Source: JAVBOP01 sp031550405 (lineage in GTDB: Bacteria > Bacteroidota > Ignavibacteria > Kapaibacteriales > UBA2268). From it: DNA of 21,448 nucleotides. Shown here piece after piece: positions 7,601 through 14,126 of the stretch. The stretch's first letter is position 1. Each line of letters opens with the position of its first letter. A program made the position numbers and the translations under genes. The stretch is from positions 1-21,448 of the forward strand of contig JAVBOP010000089.1 of the NCBI GenBank assembly GCA_031550405.1, written 5' to 3'. The notes under the pieces are model-generated. The model made no database searches. It saw only the letters and a list, made by a program, of their open reading frames with translations, and was not told the origin of the DNA.

Positions 7601-8138
7601 TTTGAATTTCCATATAGAAGTCATTGCCAAATATAGACTTATAAAATTCAGCCTCTTTTTTAGCTTCTGCATATAGCCCATTTTTCAGATTCGCATTAAT
7701 AATGCCGCCCATACATGCAGATGTGCAAACCAAACCTTCGCTATATTTTGCAAGCACTTCCTTATCAATACGCGGACGATAATAAAAGCCTTCGGTATGC
7801 CCGATAGTTGATAACTGCATTAAATTTTTATAACCTGCATCGTTTTTTGCAAGCAATAACAAATGATAATAATTTTTCTTTTTAGTCTTTTCCTTGCCTG
7901 AATCCTTATCAAATCGGCTGCCATTGGCGATATACACCTCACAGCCGATAATAGGTTTTATATTATTTTTCTTACATTCTTCATAAAATTCAATCGTACC
8001 GAACATAACGCCATGGTCGGTAAGGGCGATAGCCTTTTGCTTATCTTGTACCGCCGCACCGACCAGCTCTTTGACATTAACAACGGCATCAAGGATAGAA
8101 TAGTGAGTATGGTTATGCAGATGGACAAATTCTTTCAT
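4611..8138 (-). CDS. dnaE: DNA polymerase III subunit alpha
   Basis: A 1175-residue DnaE1-type C-family replicative polymerase. The PHP domain at the N-terminus has HLHNHTHYS (6-14) and ALTDHG (38-43). The palm has the SVGPGRGSAAG motif (361-371) and catalytic aspartates D405 and D407 in PDIDIDF, with the third at D566 (KMDFLGL). DDMFG at 921-925 is where the beta-clamp-binding loop lies in E. coli DnaE, although the usual leading Gln is replaced. An OB fold follows at about 1000-1070 (IYGFVSGLVTDIR). Length matches the family. It lies 18 bases after the tatD/barrel gene, and the ATG follows ATTAATAATTGCT without a Shine-Dalgarno, so it is probably in the same transcript. Confidence 0.98.
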   Translation of the reverse strand: MKEFVHLHNHTHYSILDAVVNVKELVGAAVQDKQKAIALTDHGVMFGTIEFYEECKKNNIKPIIGCEVYIANGSRFDKDSGKEKTKKKNYYHLLLLAKNDAGYKNLMQLSTIGHTEGFYYRPRIDKEVLAKYSEGLVCTSACMGGIINANLKNGLYAEAKKEAEFYKSIFGNDFYMEIQNHGIEGDDIILRDAPKLAKELGIKLVATNDIHYLKKEDAVAHNILLNIRDAKGKTEVDINALRYGTDEFYFKTQAEMIELFKDFSEAIETTLEIADKCNLELELGKLYMPEFPISSTSNATTLDEYLQELVFEGLSKRYNPVADEIKQRAEYELNVIRQMKFPGYFLIVWDFIRAAKELGVSVGPGRGSAAGSIVAYALNITNVDPLKYDLLFERFLNPERVSMPDIDIDFSDETRDRIIDYVKNKYGERSVAQIITFGTLSSRAVITDVGRVLGIELDTVRKITKQIDVFQGRVEKVSEAIEKPALAWVKNSDNEKLRILIQNAKILENRNRGTGTHAAGVIIAPGDVSDYVPLYKPEKKTTAQSLDIVTQYEMSYLEKAALVKMDFLGLTTLSIIDRTLEMIKANYNIDIDLDKIDFDDAKTFKMVGNGQTKAIFQFESKGMQEYLKQLKPQNLEELTAMNALYRPGPMGNIPAFISRKHGKEPITYLHPIMEKPLKNTYGIIVYQEQVMQLARNLAGFSLGKADDMRRAMGKKDKEKMDKLKPPFVEGCISNDISKDTAEKIFDLLEKFASYGFNKSHSLAYSYLAFQTAWLKAHYTAEFLASNMTASINSLDNLVELIAEAGKMGIEVLSPDVNQSITNFVVKNNKIFFGLAGIKGVGIPAVENIVETRKEGNFTSIFDFTTRIDTRIVTKRTLEALVASGAFDSIYGKDKRSILFNSVDLAIEYAKNMSAKNDEMMDDMFGSVAETSSAVSEPKLIFTPAWTDLERINKEKEYLNFYISGHPLDDYFPVISSLNSVSLAKSDEEATNVIKSIYGFVSGLVTDIRMREDREKNKIAFVKIENYTGNAELIFWSDAYKACQNILSQNAIICCQGKIDTDSEEMPKVVVDEAHSIEKAVQKYSTGYCININLDNFDNEKLYRLKHEVKDSVSSKLHFRVYSDEKMYQQAYSANNIGMAINMDNIKKLSGIFGNKNISLSTIVPSAPAPKSRWAK

Positions 8139-8156
8139 AGCAATTATTAATTTTTT

Positions 8157-8909
8157 TTAATTTTTATTAAAAAAGGGCATGTACCAGATTATTCCACCGC
8201 GAGGCACTGATGAAAAAATACCGAAATCTACAGGATTATAATGGCGCTCATCAGATTTTGAATATCTCGAATCAACAGAACGGTGCATTTTACCAAATGG
8301 AAAATTCAGCTTCCATTCGCCATTGATAACCAATGTACCTGCAGTTTTTAATGAAAAATTAAAAAATATTCCCAGACTCGCATTTATTCCGAACTGTTGA
8401 TGGGTTTCGTAATACCGCAATCCAGTGGAGTCCATCATACCATATTTGTTTATGTAGTATGCCATTCCCACAGCTCCATAAAAATTTATGGCATTGCGCG
8501 GCTTGATTATACCCAATACAGATAAATCTATCGAAGTATAAATTGTTGGATCGACCGTGCTATCCACTTTAGTATTTTTGCCATACATGAATGAAGTTTG
8601 GAGCATAAAAGCCTCAGCAAAGCGGTAGTTTACAAGCCCGCCATAACTGAGTATTCCGTCTTGCGAAACATTGTTCGGAGCTGTAGAATAGCGCTCGACA
8701 ATGGTATTGGTACCAAGAAGCAACCCTATACCCAGCACGCGGTTATACGGATCGTAATCCTCTTCGAAATACTCATCATCATCGTAATAAAGGCTGTCCG
8801 CATTCGGTGCGCTTGAAGGAGATGTCTGGGAATGGGCGGTGCTTCCCACGAGAAATAACAGCATAAGCAAGGGAAGTTTGAACAATTTTTTGGCATTACT
8901 TGTAGTCAT
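8157..8909 (-). CDS. Outer-membrane beta-barrel protein started inside tatD (nested, same frame)
   Basis: ATG at 8909-8907 is codon 241 of the TatD frame. It is preceded by GAGGTTATTCAG, giving GAGG with 8 bases of spacing, and further upstream by an AT-rich stretch like those before other starts here. From this Met the protein is 250 residues: n-region TTSNAKKLFK with three lysines, hydrophobic core LPLLMLLFLVGS, cleavage after AHS before Gln, then an acidic linker and the barrel. This is a much better signal peptide than one buried 250 residues deep. The last 11 residues of the TatD domain thus double as its n-region. The barrel family is not recognised; it may be of the OmpA-like or DUF-type small barrels. 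Confidence 0.6.
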   Translation of the reverse strand: MTTSNAKKLFKLPLLMLLFLVGSTAHSQTSPSSAPNADSLYYDDDEYFEEDYDPYNRVLGIGLLLGTNTIVERYSTAPNNVSQDGILSYGGLVNYRFAEAFMLQTSFMYGKNTKVDSTVDPTIYTSIDLSVLGIIKPRNAINFYGAVGMAYYINKYGMMDSTGLRYYETHQQFGINASLGIFFNFSLKTAGTLVINGEWKLNFPFGKMHRSVDSRYSKSDERHYNPVDFGIFSSVPRGGIIWYMPFFNKN

Positions 8910-9629
8910 CTGAATAACCTCATTTAATGAATTTTTTTTAATAATTGAAATTTTTTCGGCTACCGCACTCACCGCTTGAGGCACATTACGCTTGCCGCGA
9001 TTGGGTTTAGGCGCCATGTATGGCGAATCAGTTTCAAGCATGATCCTGTCCATAGGAGTGTTTTCTATAATTAAATCCATATTATTTTTCATGAAAGTGA
9101 TATTTGCCGTGAATGATATACGAAAATTTATATCCAAACATTTGCGCAAGAACTCCAAGTCCCCAGAAAAACAGTGAAATACGCCTTCTGTCGAACTGGT
9201 AATATTTGCATGCAATACGTCCATCATATCATTTTCAGATTCGCGATTATGCACAATTATCGGCAAATTCAGCTTATTTGCAATTGCAATTTGCTCCGCC
9301 AATACCTTTTTTTGCACATCATGCGGCGAAAAATTATAATGATAATCCAAACCAATTTCGCCAATAGCAACAACTTTCGGATGTTTCGCCAATTCCTCAA
9401 TTCTGCACAAAACAGCATCATTCACAGCACTTGCATCATGCGGGTGAACGCCTATTGCACAATAAATCCGCTCATACTCCTCAGCAATGGCAATTGTTTT
9501 ATCGAAATCATCGGGTTTGGTCGCAGGCACTATAATATACTCAATTCCTGCCAAAATAGCATCATCGACAACCTGCTTTCTATCGCTATCATATACGCCA
9601 TCATTTAGATGACAATGCGTATCTATCAT
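8157..9629 (-). CDS. tatD: TatD-family metal-dependent hydrolase joined in frame to an outer-membrane beta-barrel protein
   Basis: One open frame of 490 residues. Residues 1-252 are a complete TatD nuclease: metal ligands H5 and H7 (THCHL), E91 (GEIGLDY), H127 (IIVHNR), H152 (FHCFSG) and D201 (ETDSPYMAP), ending TTSNAKKLFKL where TatD proteins normally stop. No stop follows. The frame continues through LPLLMLLFLVGSTAHSQ, a typical hydrophobic core and AxS-Q signal peptidase site, an acidic linker (280-292, YYDDDEYFEEDYD), and about 195 residues of alternating, Gly/aromatic-rich strands ending IIWYMPFFNKN, like an OmpA-type or similar barrel. TatD family members are cytoplasmic 3'-5' exonucleases or deacylases, so a cytoplasm/outer-membrane fusion would be odd; the barrel probably also starts internally at 8909. 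A hidden frameshift cannot be excluded but is not needed. Confidence 0.85.
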   Translation of the reverse strand: MIDTHCHLNDGVYDSDRKQVVDDAILAGIEYIIVPATKPDDFDKTIAIAEEYERIYCAIGVHPHDASAVNDAVLCRIEELAKHPKVVAIGEIGLDYHYNFSPHDVQKKVLAEQIAIANKLNLPIIVHNRESENDMMDVLHANITSSTEGVFHCFSGDLEFLRKCLDINFRISFTANITFMKNNMDLIIENTPMDRIMLETDSPYMAPKPNRGKRNVPQAVSAVAEKISIIKKNSLNEVIQMTTSNAKKLFKLPLLMLLFLVGSTAHSQTSPSSAPNADSLYYDDDEYFEEDYDPYNRVLGIGLLLGTNTIVERYSTAPNNVSQDGILSYGGLVNYRFAEAFMLQTSFMYGKNTKVDSTVDPTIYTSIDLSVLGIIKPRNAINFYGAVGMAYYINKYGMMDSTGLRYYETHQQFGINASLGIFFNFSLKTAGTLVINGEWKLNFPFGKMHRSVDSRYSKSDERHYNPVDFGIFSSVPRGGIIWYMPFFNKN

Positions 9630-9692
9630 ATTTAATAAGAAGTTAATGTGTTAATTAATATCAGTAGAAAAAGTAATAATTTGTCCTCAATA

Positions 9693-9714
9693 TTTATTAA
9701 TTTTTTTTAATAAA
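9693..9714. repeat. AT-only hairpin directly after the RSH stop codon
   Basis: TTTATTAA, TTTTTT, TTAATAAA. It starts 3 bases past the RSH stop. An 18-base identical string (TTATTAATTTTTTTTAAT) occurs again at 8144-8161 between the barrel gene and dnaE. It may be a processing or weak termination hairpin between operon genes; the function is not shown. Confidence 0.35.
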
Positions 9715-9716
9715 CC

Positions 9717-11492
9717 TTATTTTATTTCTATGGATTTTATGCCTTGAATTTTGGATAGCTTTAAAAAATATGAGTTGATGGCTTCGGAAGGCAATTTCTC
9801 AGTTTGCAATGTCGCTTCAAAATAGCCGCAGGAAGGCGATAATGCGATTCTGTGTATCTTGTCTTTGCCAATATTTTGAGTTATTTCTGGCAGTATGCCA
9901 GCTTTGTCAATTCCCGAAATCCTGAACAGTGAAGCACTATATTGCCGATTGGTTGCCCGAACATTATTTGATTTCAGGCGGTAATCCGTTTTAAAATAAT
10001 TGTATAAGCAGCAGTTGGCTTTCCACGAAACGATGTGATTAAGCCAGCTTGAATCAGGATTGCACTTGGCTGATGTTATGACTTCAACAACATCTCCATC
10101 GTTCAATTCACTAAAAATATTTTTAATAGAGCTGTTTACTTTGCCGGTAATTGTATGCAATCCTGTTTCTTCAGATTGAGAAAAAGCGAAATCAATCAGC
10201 GTAGATTTTGGAGGCAAGTGCACCGGAGTTTTATCTTTTGTATAAACCGTAATGCTTTCGTCAAATACGTTATTTTTAAGCGAGTTCCATATTATTTGCG
10301 TAGCGTCTTCACCTTTTTGCTCAATAATATCCTGCATCCAATCGCCCCAAAGCCTTAGATCGTATTCAGAAATATCGATAGATTTATACGAGGCGCTTTT
10401 TTTCTTGGTTATGTTGCTGATGAAGCCATTTTCCGCAGCTTCCTGCATTTCCGCCGTGCGAATTATTATTTCCACTTTGCCTTCGGAGCTGTATAATTCG
10501 GTATTTATTGAGCGGTACCAATCGGTTTTGGGATTGACAATATAGTCGACAAGATAGGAAGAGCTAAATTTTGCAGCGAGCGCTTTGTGTGCCATATAGC
10601 AATCTTCCTCATTATTTGAGTCCAAAACAATGATTAATGACGAAATATTATCTATTTCTTCAAGTTTTTTCCCGTCATTTAACATTAAAAAAATTTCATA
10701 CTCATGTTTGTGAAAAACGGATAAGTGATGCGGTATGTTCTTTTCGTTTAAACAGGTTTTTATCATATCGACAAACACGAACATATATTCGGCAAAATAC
10801 CGTTTCTTTTCTGCGAGAAATTCCAGTATATACTTGTATTGATTATAGTTATAGAAGAAAAAAGAACGGGTTTCAAGCTCCATTTTAAGTTTGGTAATGC
10901 CGAGTTTGTGGGCAAATGGAGTATAAAAATTCAGTGTTTCCTCTGCAATTTCCGTGCGTTTTTTGTTTGGCAAATATTGCAGCGTGCGTAAATTGTGCAG
11001 CCTGTCGCAAAGCTTGATGAGAAAAATACGGCCATCCTGTATTATCGACATAAACAATTTTTTATAAGTTTCTGCCTTGTTTTTCTTCAGTTCCGAGCGA
11101 ACTCCAGTATGGGCAATTTTCGTAATTCCATCAATCAAATCAGCGATATTTTTATCAAACTTATTCTCAATAAAAGCCTTGTCAACGCTTGGTATGTCTT
11201 CGATTACATCATGCAGCAGCGCCGCAGTAATCATGGAAGTGTCGGCTATTTTCAACTCTTCAATCAAAATCAAAGCCACTGAAAGCGGGTGCACATAATA
11301 CGGAACTCCTGAACGCCGTTTTTGTCCTTCATGCAATTCGCAAGAAAGTGTAAACGCCTTAATTATTTGCAGTTCATCAATTTCAAGGTGATTTTTTTTG
11401 ATGGCTGTTAGAAGGTATTCCAGATCTCGTTCTTGATTTTTACCAAACGGAGAAATATTGTCGTCATATACTTTTATGTGTATTGTATTCAT
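9717..11492 (-). CDS. RelA/SpoT homologue, hydrolase site intact, synthetase site degraded
   Basis: A 591-residue long-form RSH with HD hydrolase, synthetase-like, TGS and ACT regions. The (p)ppGpp hydrolase residues are present: R59/R60 and H68 (KRRSGVPYYVHP), H94-D95 and E98-D99 (HDVIED), D163 and N167 (LCDRLHNLRT). The synthetase region (about 250-355) keeps K262, Y265, D281, Y326 and E341 (VEIIIRT). By eye it lacks the ATP-binding arginine and second lysine of GRxKxxYSIxxK, has LIIV for the conserved R-I-I-V, and DWYRSINT for NGYQSLHT. TGS is about 412-473 and ACT about 521-590. It is likely a SpoT-like alarmone hydrolase with little or no synthesis, so another synthetase would be expected elsewhere. 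It follows the Nudix gene by 30 bases. Confidence 0.9.
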   Translation of the reverse strand: MNTIHIKVYDDNISPFGKNQERDLEYLLTAIKKNHLEIDELQIIKAFTLSCELHEGQKRRSGVPYYVHPLSVALILIEELKIADTSMITAALLHDVIEDIPSVDKAFIENKFDKNIADLIDGITKIAHTGVRSELKKNKAETYKKLFMSIIQDGRIFLIKLCDRLHNLRTLQYLPNKKRTEIAEETLNFYTPFAHKLGITKLKMELETRSFFFYNYNQYKYILEFLAEKKRYFAEYMFVFVDMIKTCLNEKNIPHHLSVFHKHEYEIFLMLNDGKKLEEIDNISSLIIVLDSNNEEDCYMAHKALAAKFSSSYLVDYIVNPKTDWYRSINTELYSSEGKVEIIIRTAEMQEAAENGFISNITKKKSASYKSIDISEYDLRLWGDWMQDIIEQKGEDATQIIWNSLKNNVFDESITVYTKDKTPVHLPPKSTLIDFAFSQSEETGLHTITGKVNSSIKNIFSELNDGDVVEVITSAKCNPDSSWLNHIVSWKANCCLYNYFKTDYRLKSNNVRATNRQYSASLFRISGIDKAGILPEITQNIGKDKIHRIALSPSCGYFEATLQTEKLPSEAINSYFLKLSKIQGIKSIEIK

Positions 11493-11508
11493 AGCAATTA
11501 TGGTATAT

Positions 11509-11530
11509 TTATGAATTTTTATTCATAAAT
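11509..11530. repeat. AT palindrome, copy 2 of 2
   Basis: The same 22 bases as at 1480-1501; here the arms extend to 9 bp (TTTATGAAT, TTTT, ATTCATAAA). It overlaps the stop codon of the Nudix gene and fills most of the 30-base gap before the RSH start, so as RNA it would fold between the two genes. Confidence 0.5.
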
Positions 11531-12170
11531 ATATTGTATTTATTGTTGAGTATATGGTTAAAAATTCGGAGAGTATCATTGCCGTTGCGCCCCATAGTGG
11601 TACTGCTGGGTGTATTGCCCAAAAAGGCACGTCGACTTCCTCGCCGTCAGGCATTATCCATTTCTTCATTTCTACGCTGTCAAACGAAAAAAAATCAATA
11701 GGCATTGTAAACGCCTCCTGAACCTCATCGTGATTTACTATAAAATCAAGATACTTAGCAGAAAAACCGACGACAGGATGGATGAGGCTGTTCGACGGAA
11801 ATACATAAATCGGAGTAAGTTCACCCAAAATGGTAATTGTATGCGGCGGAATGCCAATTTCTTCCTGCGTTTCCCGCAAAGCCGTTTGTACAGCCGTTTC
11901 ATTGATTTCAAATTTCCCGCCAGGAAAACTAATTTGCCCGCTATGAGAAATCAGCTGCAAACTGCGCAAAGTGAAAACAATTTGCAATTTGCCATTTTTG
12001 ACATTCAGCAGGAGCAAAACCGCACTTTTTCGCGTTGCAGCATTTGGTTGTTGAGTGCGATAATTGGTACCGTTCAGAGCAGGAGCAAGTTTGCTAAACG
12101 CTTCAATTCCAGGAAGTTGCCCTTTTAACTTTTTAGAAATTTCATTAATAATTTTGTTGGTATCTGTCAT
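11523..12170 (-). CDS. Nudix hydrolase, CoA pyrophosphatase type (NudL/YeaB-like)
   Basis: A 215-residue Nudix protein. The box Gx5Ex7REUxEExGU is complete at 85-107 (G85, E91, R99-E100, E103-E104, G106). Just before it is the CoA-specific signature, here LRSLQLISHSGQISFPGG (68-85), like the LLxxHxGQxxFPGG of enzymes that split coenzyme A or acyl-CoA into 4'-phosphopantetheine and 3',5'-ADP. No signal peptide; cytoplasmic. The start lacks a Shine-Dalgarno and follows ATTAATAATTATT. It is probably first in a minus-strand unit with RSH, tatD and dnaE. Assignment to the CoA subfamily is from the motif alone. Confidence 0.9.
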   Translation of the reverse strand: MTDTNKIINEISKKLKGQLPGIEAFSKLAPALNGTNYRTQQPNAATRKSAVLLLLNVKNGKLQIVFTLRSLQLISHSGQISFPGGKFEINETAVQTALRETQEEIGIPPHTITILGELTPIYVFPSNSLIHPVVGFSAKYLDFIVNHDEVQEAFTMPIDFFSFDSVEMKKWIMPDGEEVDVPFWAIHPAVPLWGATAMILSEFLTIYSTINTIYL

Positions 12171-12265
12171 TTGGAAAAATGAATAATTATTAATATTACT
12201 TGCTCAAAATGAAGAGAGCAATGCAGTTGTACACCACATTGCCCAAAATTAAAATATCGAAAAAA

Positions 12266-12742
12266 TTAATCTTTGTCAATATCAAGTATTTTACCTGACT
12301 TATCAAATTTCAGCTCTGTTTTTTTATGATTTTCGATTAAAATTTTCACGTCCCAATTCTCCCTGGGGCGACTTCCGTTGTCTATTTCAACAACTTTGCC
12401 TTTCGCATAATTAGCTTTGATATAAGCAAGCGATTCTTTGGGCAGTAAATTTATTATTGCCGTTGGAAGCGTTTCTCCATCTTGATTTTCCACATTTTCC
12501 CAATTCCCATCTTTATCAAATTCGATATCAACATTGTTGTCAAGAAGCACTTTATAATCCTTGTCTTCAATATCCATTTGTGAAAATTTTATGGAATTGT
12601 TTGAAAAGAATGTTTTGATAAAATCTTGAGATTTTTGCGGCAATTGATTGGCAGAAATAGCCTTATCGTCTCCATAATTGCCTTCAAGAAGCAAAGAAGA
12701 AAACAAAATCGTAAAAAAAGCTGCACATATTATCTTTTTCAT
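12266..12742 (-). CDS. Secreted PepSY-like protein (putative beta-lactamase-inhibitor-like fold)
   Basis: From ATG 12742 the protein has 158 residues and begins MKKIICAAFFTILFSSLLLEG, a signal peptide. The body contains two similar units, LPQKSQDFIKTFF...VDIEFDKDGNWENV and LPKESLAYIKANY...TELKFDKSGKILDI, the pattern of the PepSY-like family common in Bacteroidota envelopes. Role unknown; probably periplasmic. GAGGG lies 4-8 bases before this ATG. An in-frame ATG at 12778 would add 12 residues, but those codons overlap the -7 promoter element at 12775-12768, so the later start is right. It is transcribed alone or reads into the Nudix unit; no terminator is evident. Confidence 0.85.
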   Translation of the reverse strand: MKKIICAAFFTILFSSLLLEGNYGDDKAISANQLPQKSQDFIKTFFSNNSIKFSQMDIEDKDYKVLLDNNVDIEFDKDGNWENVENQDGETLPTAIINLLPKESLAYIKANYAKGKVVEIDNGSRPRENWDVKILIENHKKTELKFDKSGKILDIDKD

Positions 12743-12767
12743 ATCACCCTCATATAAGATATTTTCA

Positions 12768-12798
12768 CAAATATACAAATGATTGATTAATTATTCAA
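12768..12798 (-). promoter_or_regulatory. Bacteroidota-type promoter of the PepSY-like gene
   Basis: On the minus strand TTG (12798-12796), 20 bases, then TATATTTG (12775-12768). The leader would be about 20 bases long and carry GAGGG. The -33 region lies inside the last codons of the upstream deoxyhypusine synthase-like gene. Confidence 0.65.
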
Positions 12799-13818
12799 GA
12801 AATCGGAAAATTTCATTGGCTTGCGCTGCTTCCAGCAGCCTGTGTGATAGGCATAGCCCGCAATAAGCGGCAGCGCAATGGTTGCTTCGCTGTAAATCAT
12901 TTGTTCATAAGAGGTTTCAACCTTGCCCCAGGAGCTCGCCTCCTTCAGCGTTGAGCCTGACAATGCTCCATCCCGCTCGTCAGCAACTGTTATCTGTATC
13001 GCATACTTATGCATATCAGCATCTTTTTCCAATATCTCACAGGCAACCACAATATCCTGCACAAAATTTTTGGGCACGCCGCCGCCTATCATAAATATGC
13101 CACTTTTGGGATTTTCTATCTTAGTCTTGGTCAATTCAAGGAAGTCCTTTGCAGAATCAATAGTTACGCAATTCCTACCATTCTTGTGGTATTGGTGGTG
13201 AACAAGTCCAAACCCTGCGCTGCAATCAGAAAAAGCAGGTACAAAAACAGGCACGCGCATTTCATAAGCAGTACGAATTACAGAGCCTTCGCCCTTGTTA
13301 TTATCCACAAGATATTTGCCCATTGCCTCAATAAACTCGCGCGAACTGTGCGGTCTTGCAGGCAGCGAATCAGCGATTTCCGCAATTGTCATATCGCACA
13401 CCCGCAACTCCTCTTCGTCGATAAAAGTATCATAGATCCGGTCAATCATAAGCTCCCGCATCCTGTTGTCATCGACAAATGGCGTGCCTTGATAGTGGCG
13501 AAAACCAAGTGCCTCAAAGAAGTCTTGATCAACAATATTCGCACCCGTTGATACAATTGCATCAACCATATTATGCTTCAGCATATCAACCACAACCGAT
13601 TTCAAGCCTGCGCTGAATAGCGAGCCGGCAAGTGTCAAATATGACGTACAGTTAATCTCTTCGAGCATCATTTTATATATGTTTGCCGCACGGTTCAGGT
13701 TGCGAGCCTGAAATGCCATCTTGCCCATTGCATCAACAAGCCCTACAACGTTATGTGCTTTAATATCAATATGTTCCACTAGATTGTCAGGATTCAGGTA
13801 ATCTTTTTTTTCTGCCAT
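12787..13818 (-). CDS. Deoxyhypusine synthase-like protein
   Basis: A 343-residue member of the deoxyhypusine synthase family, NAD-dependent enzymes that move the aminobutyl group of spermidine through a lysine enamine/imine intermediate. The catalytic lysine region is intact: SGSTLKEASSWGK, with K299 matching human K329. Other family blocks are seen, LTLAGSLFSAGL (61-72), VSTGANIVDQDF (89-100), IFMIGGGVPKNF (241-252). The eukaryotic and archaeal target, eIF5A lysine, is absent in bacteria, so the acceptor here is probably a small polyamine (for example putrescine, giving homospermidine) or an unknown protein. The ATG follows ATTAATAATTAATTTAAAAAA without a Shine-Dalgarno. Family certain, substrate unknown. 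Confidence 0.9.
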   Translation of the reverse strand: MAEKKDYLNPDNLVEHIDIKAHNVVGLVDAMGKMAFQARNLNRAANIYKMMLEEINCTSYLTLAGSLFSAGLKSVVVDMLKHNMVDAIVSTGANIVDQDFFEALGFRHYQGTPFVDDNRMRELMIDRIYDTFIDEEELRVCDMTIAEIADSLPARPHSSREFIEAMGKYLVDNNKGEGSVIRTAYEMRVPVFVPAFSDCSAGFGLVHHQYHKNGRNCVTIDSAKDFLELTKTKIENPKSGIFMIGGGVPKNFVQDIVVACEILEKDADMHKYAIQITVADERDGALSGSTLKEASSWGKVETSYEQMIYSEATIALPLIAGYAYHTGCWKQRKPMKFSDFLNN

Positions 13819-13866
13819 TTTTTTAAATTAATTATTAATATAGTTACAGTTAAATACTTATGTTAC

Positions 13867-13895
13867 AAAAAAACCTTAAAAACGCATTTTTAAGG
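13867..13895 (-). terminator. Terminator after tRNA-Leu
   Basis: On the minus strand CCTTAAAAA, loop TGCG, TTTTTAAGG, then seven T (complement of 13873-13867). A 9-bp perfect stem lying about 50 bases past the tRNA 3' end and before the deoxyhypusine synthase-like gene. Confidence 0.75.
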
Positions 13896-13943
13896 TAGAA
13901 AAAAAATTTTGTTTATAAATTTAAGGAGATCCAAAATGAATCG

Positions 13944-14025
13944 TGCGGAAAGCGGGACTTGAACCCGCACGCCCGTTGGGCGCCACCCCCTCAAGATGGT
14001 GCGTCTGCCATTTCGCCATTTCCGC
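13944..14025 (-). tRNA. tRNA-Leu (anticodon GAG)
   Basis: An 82-base cloverleaf: acceptor GCGGAAA/TTTCCGC, D arm GCG...CGC with the AATGGCAGA loop, anticodon stem CCATC/GGTGG around TTGAGGG (anticodon GAG, reads CUC/CUU), long class II variable arm CGCCC-AAC-GGGCG, T arm GCGGG-TTCAAGT-CCCGC, discriminator A. The 3' CCA is not encoded (CGA follows) and must be added. It has its own promoter and terminator. Confidence 0.96.
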
Positions 14026-14056
14026 CTATCCAGCACAAAGCGCCAAAGAGTAATTG

Positions 14057-14087
14057 CAAATATAACACTTTCTGCAAAAACTACAAA
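14057..14087 (-). promoter_or_regulatory. Promoter of tRNA-Leu
   Basis: On the minus strand TTTG (14087-14084), 19 bases, TATATTTG (14064-14057). The mature tRNA starts 32 bases downstream. Confidence 0.7.
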
Positions 14088-14126
14088 AAAATATGCGATA
14101 GTTATTTCTCAAAATTAACCAATCTC

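Noticed and set aside
12218..12242. Hairpin GCAATG...CATTGC between the PepSY-like and Nudix genes as a terminator
   Set aside because: No T-run follows on either strand and the loop is 13 bases; kept only as a possible structure.
12743..12778. Longer N-terminus for the PepSY-like protein, starting at 12778
   Set aside because: Those codons overlap the TATATTTG promoter element, and the later ATG at 12742 has GAGGG and starts a clean signal peptide.
13936..13962. Short frame with AAGGAGAT and ATG on the plus strand next to the tRNA
   Set aside because: Only eight codons, running antisense into the tRNA gene.
13944..14025. tRNA-Leu as an integration site
   Set aside because: No integrase gene and no displaced copy of the tRNA 3' end anywhere in the window.
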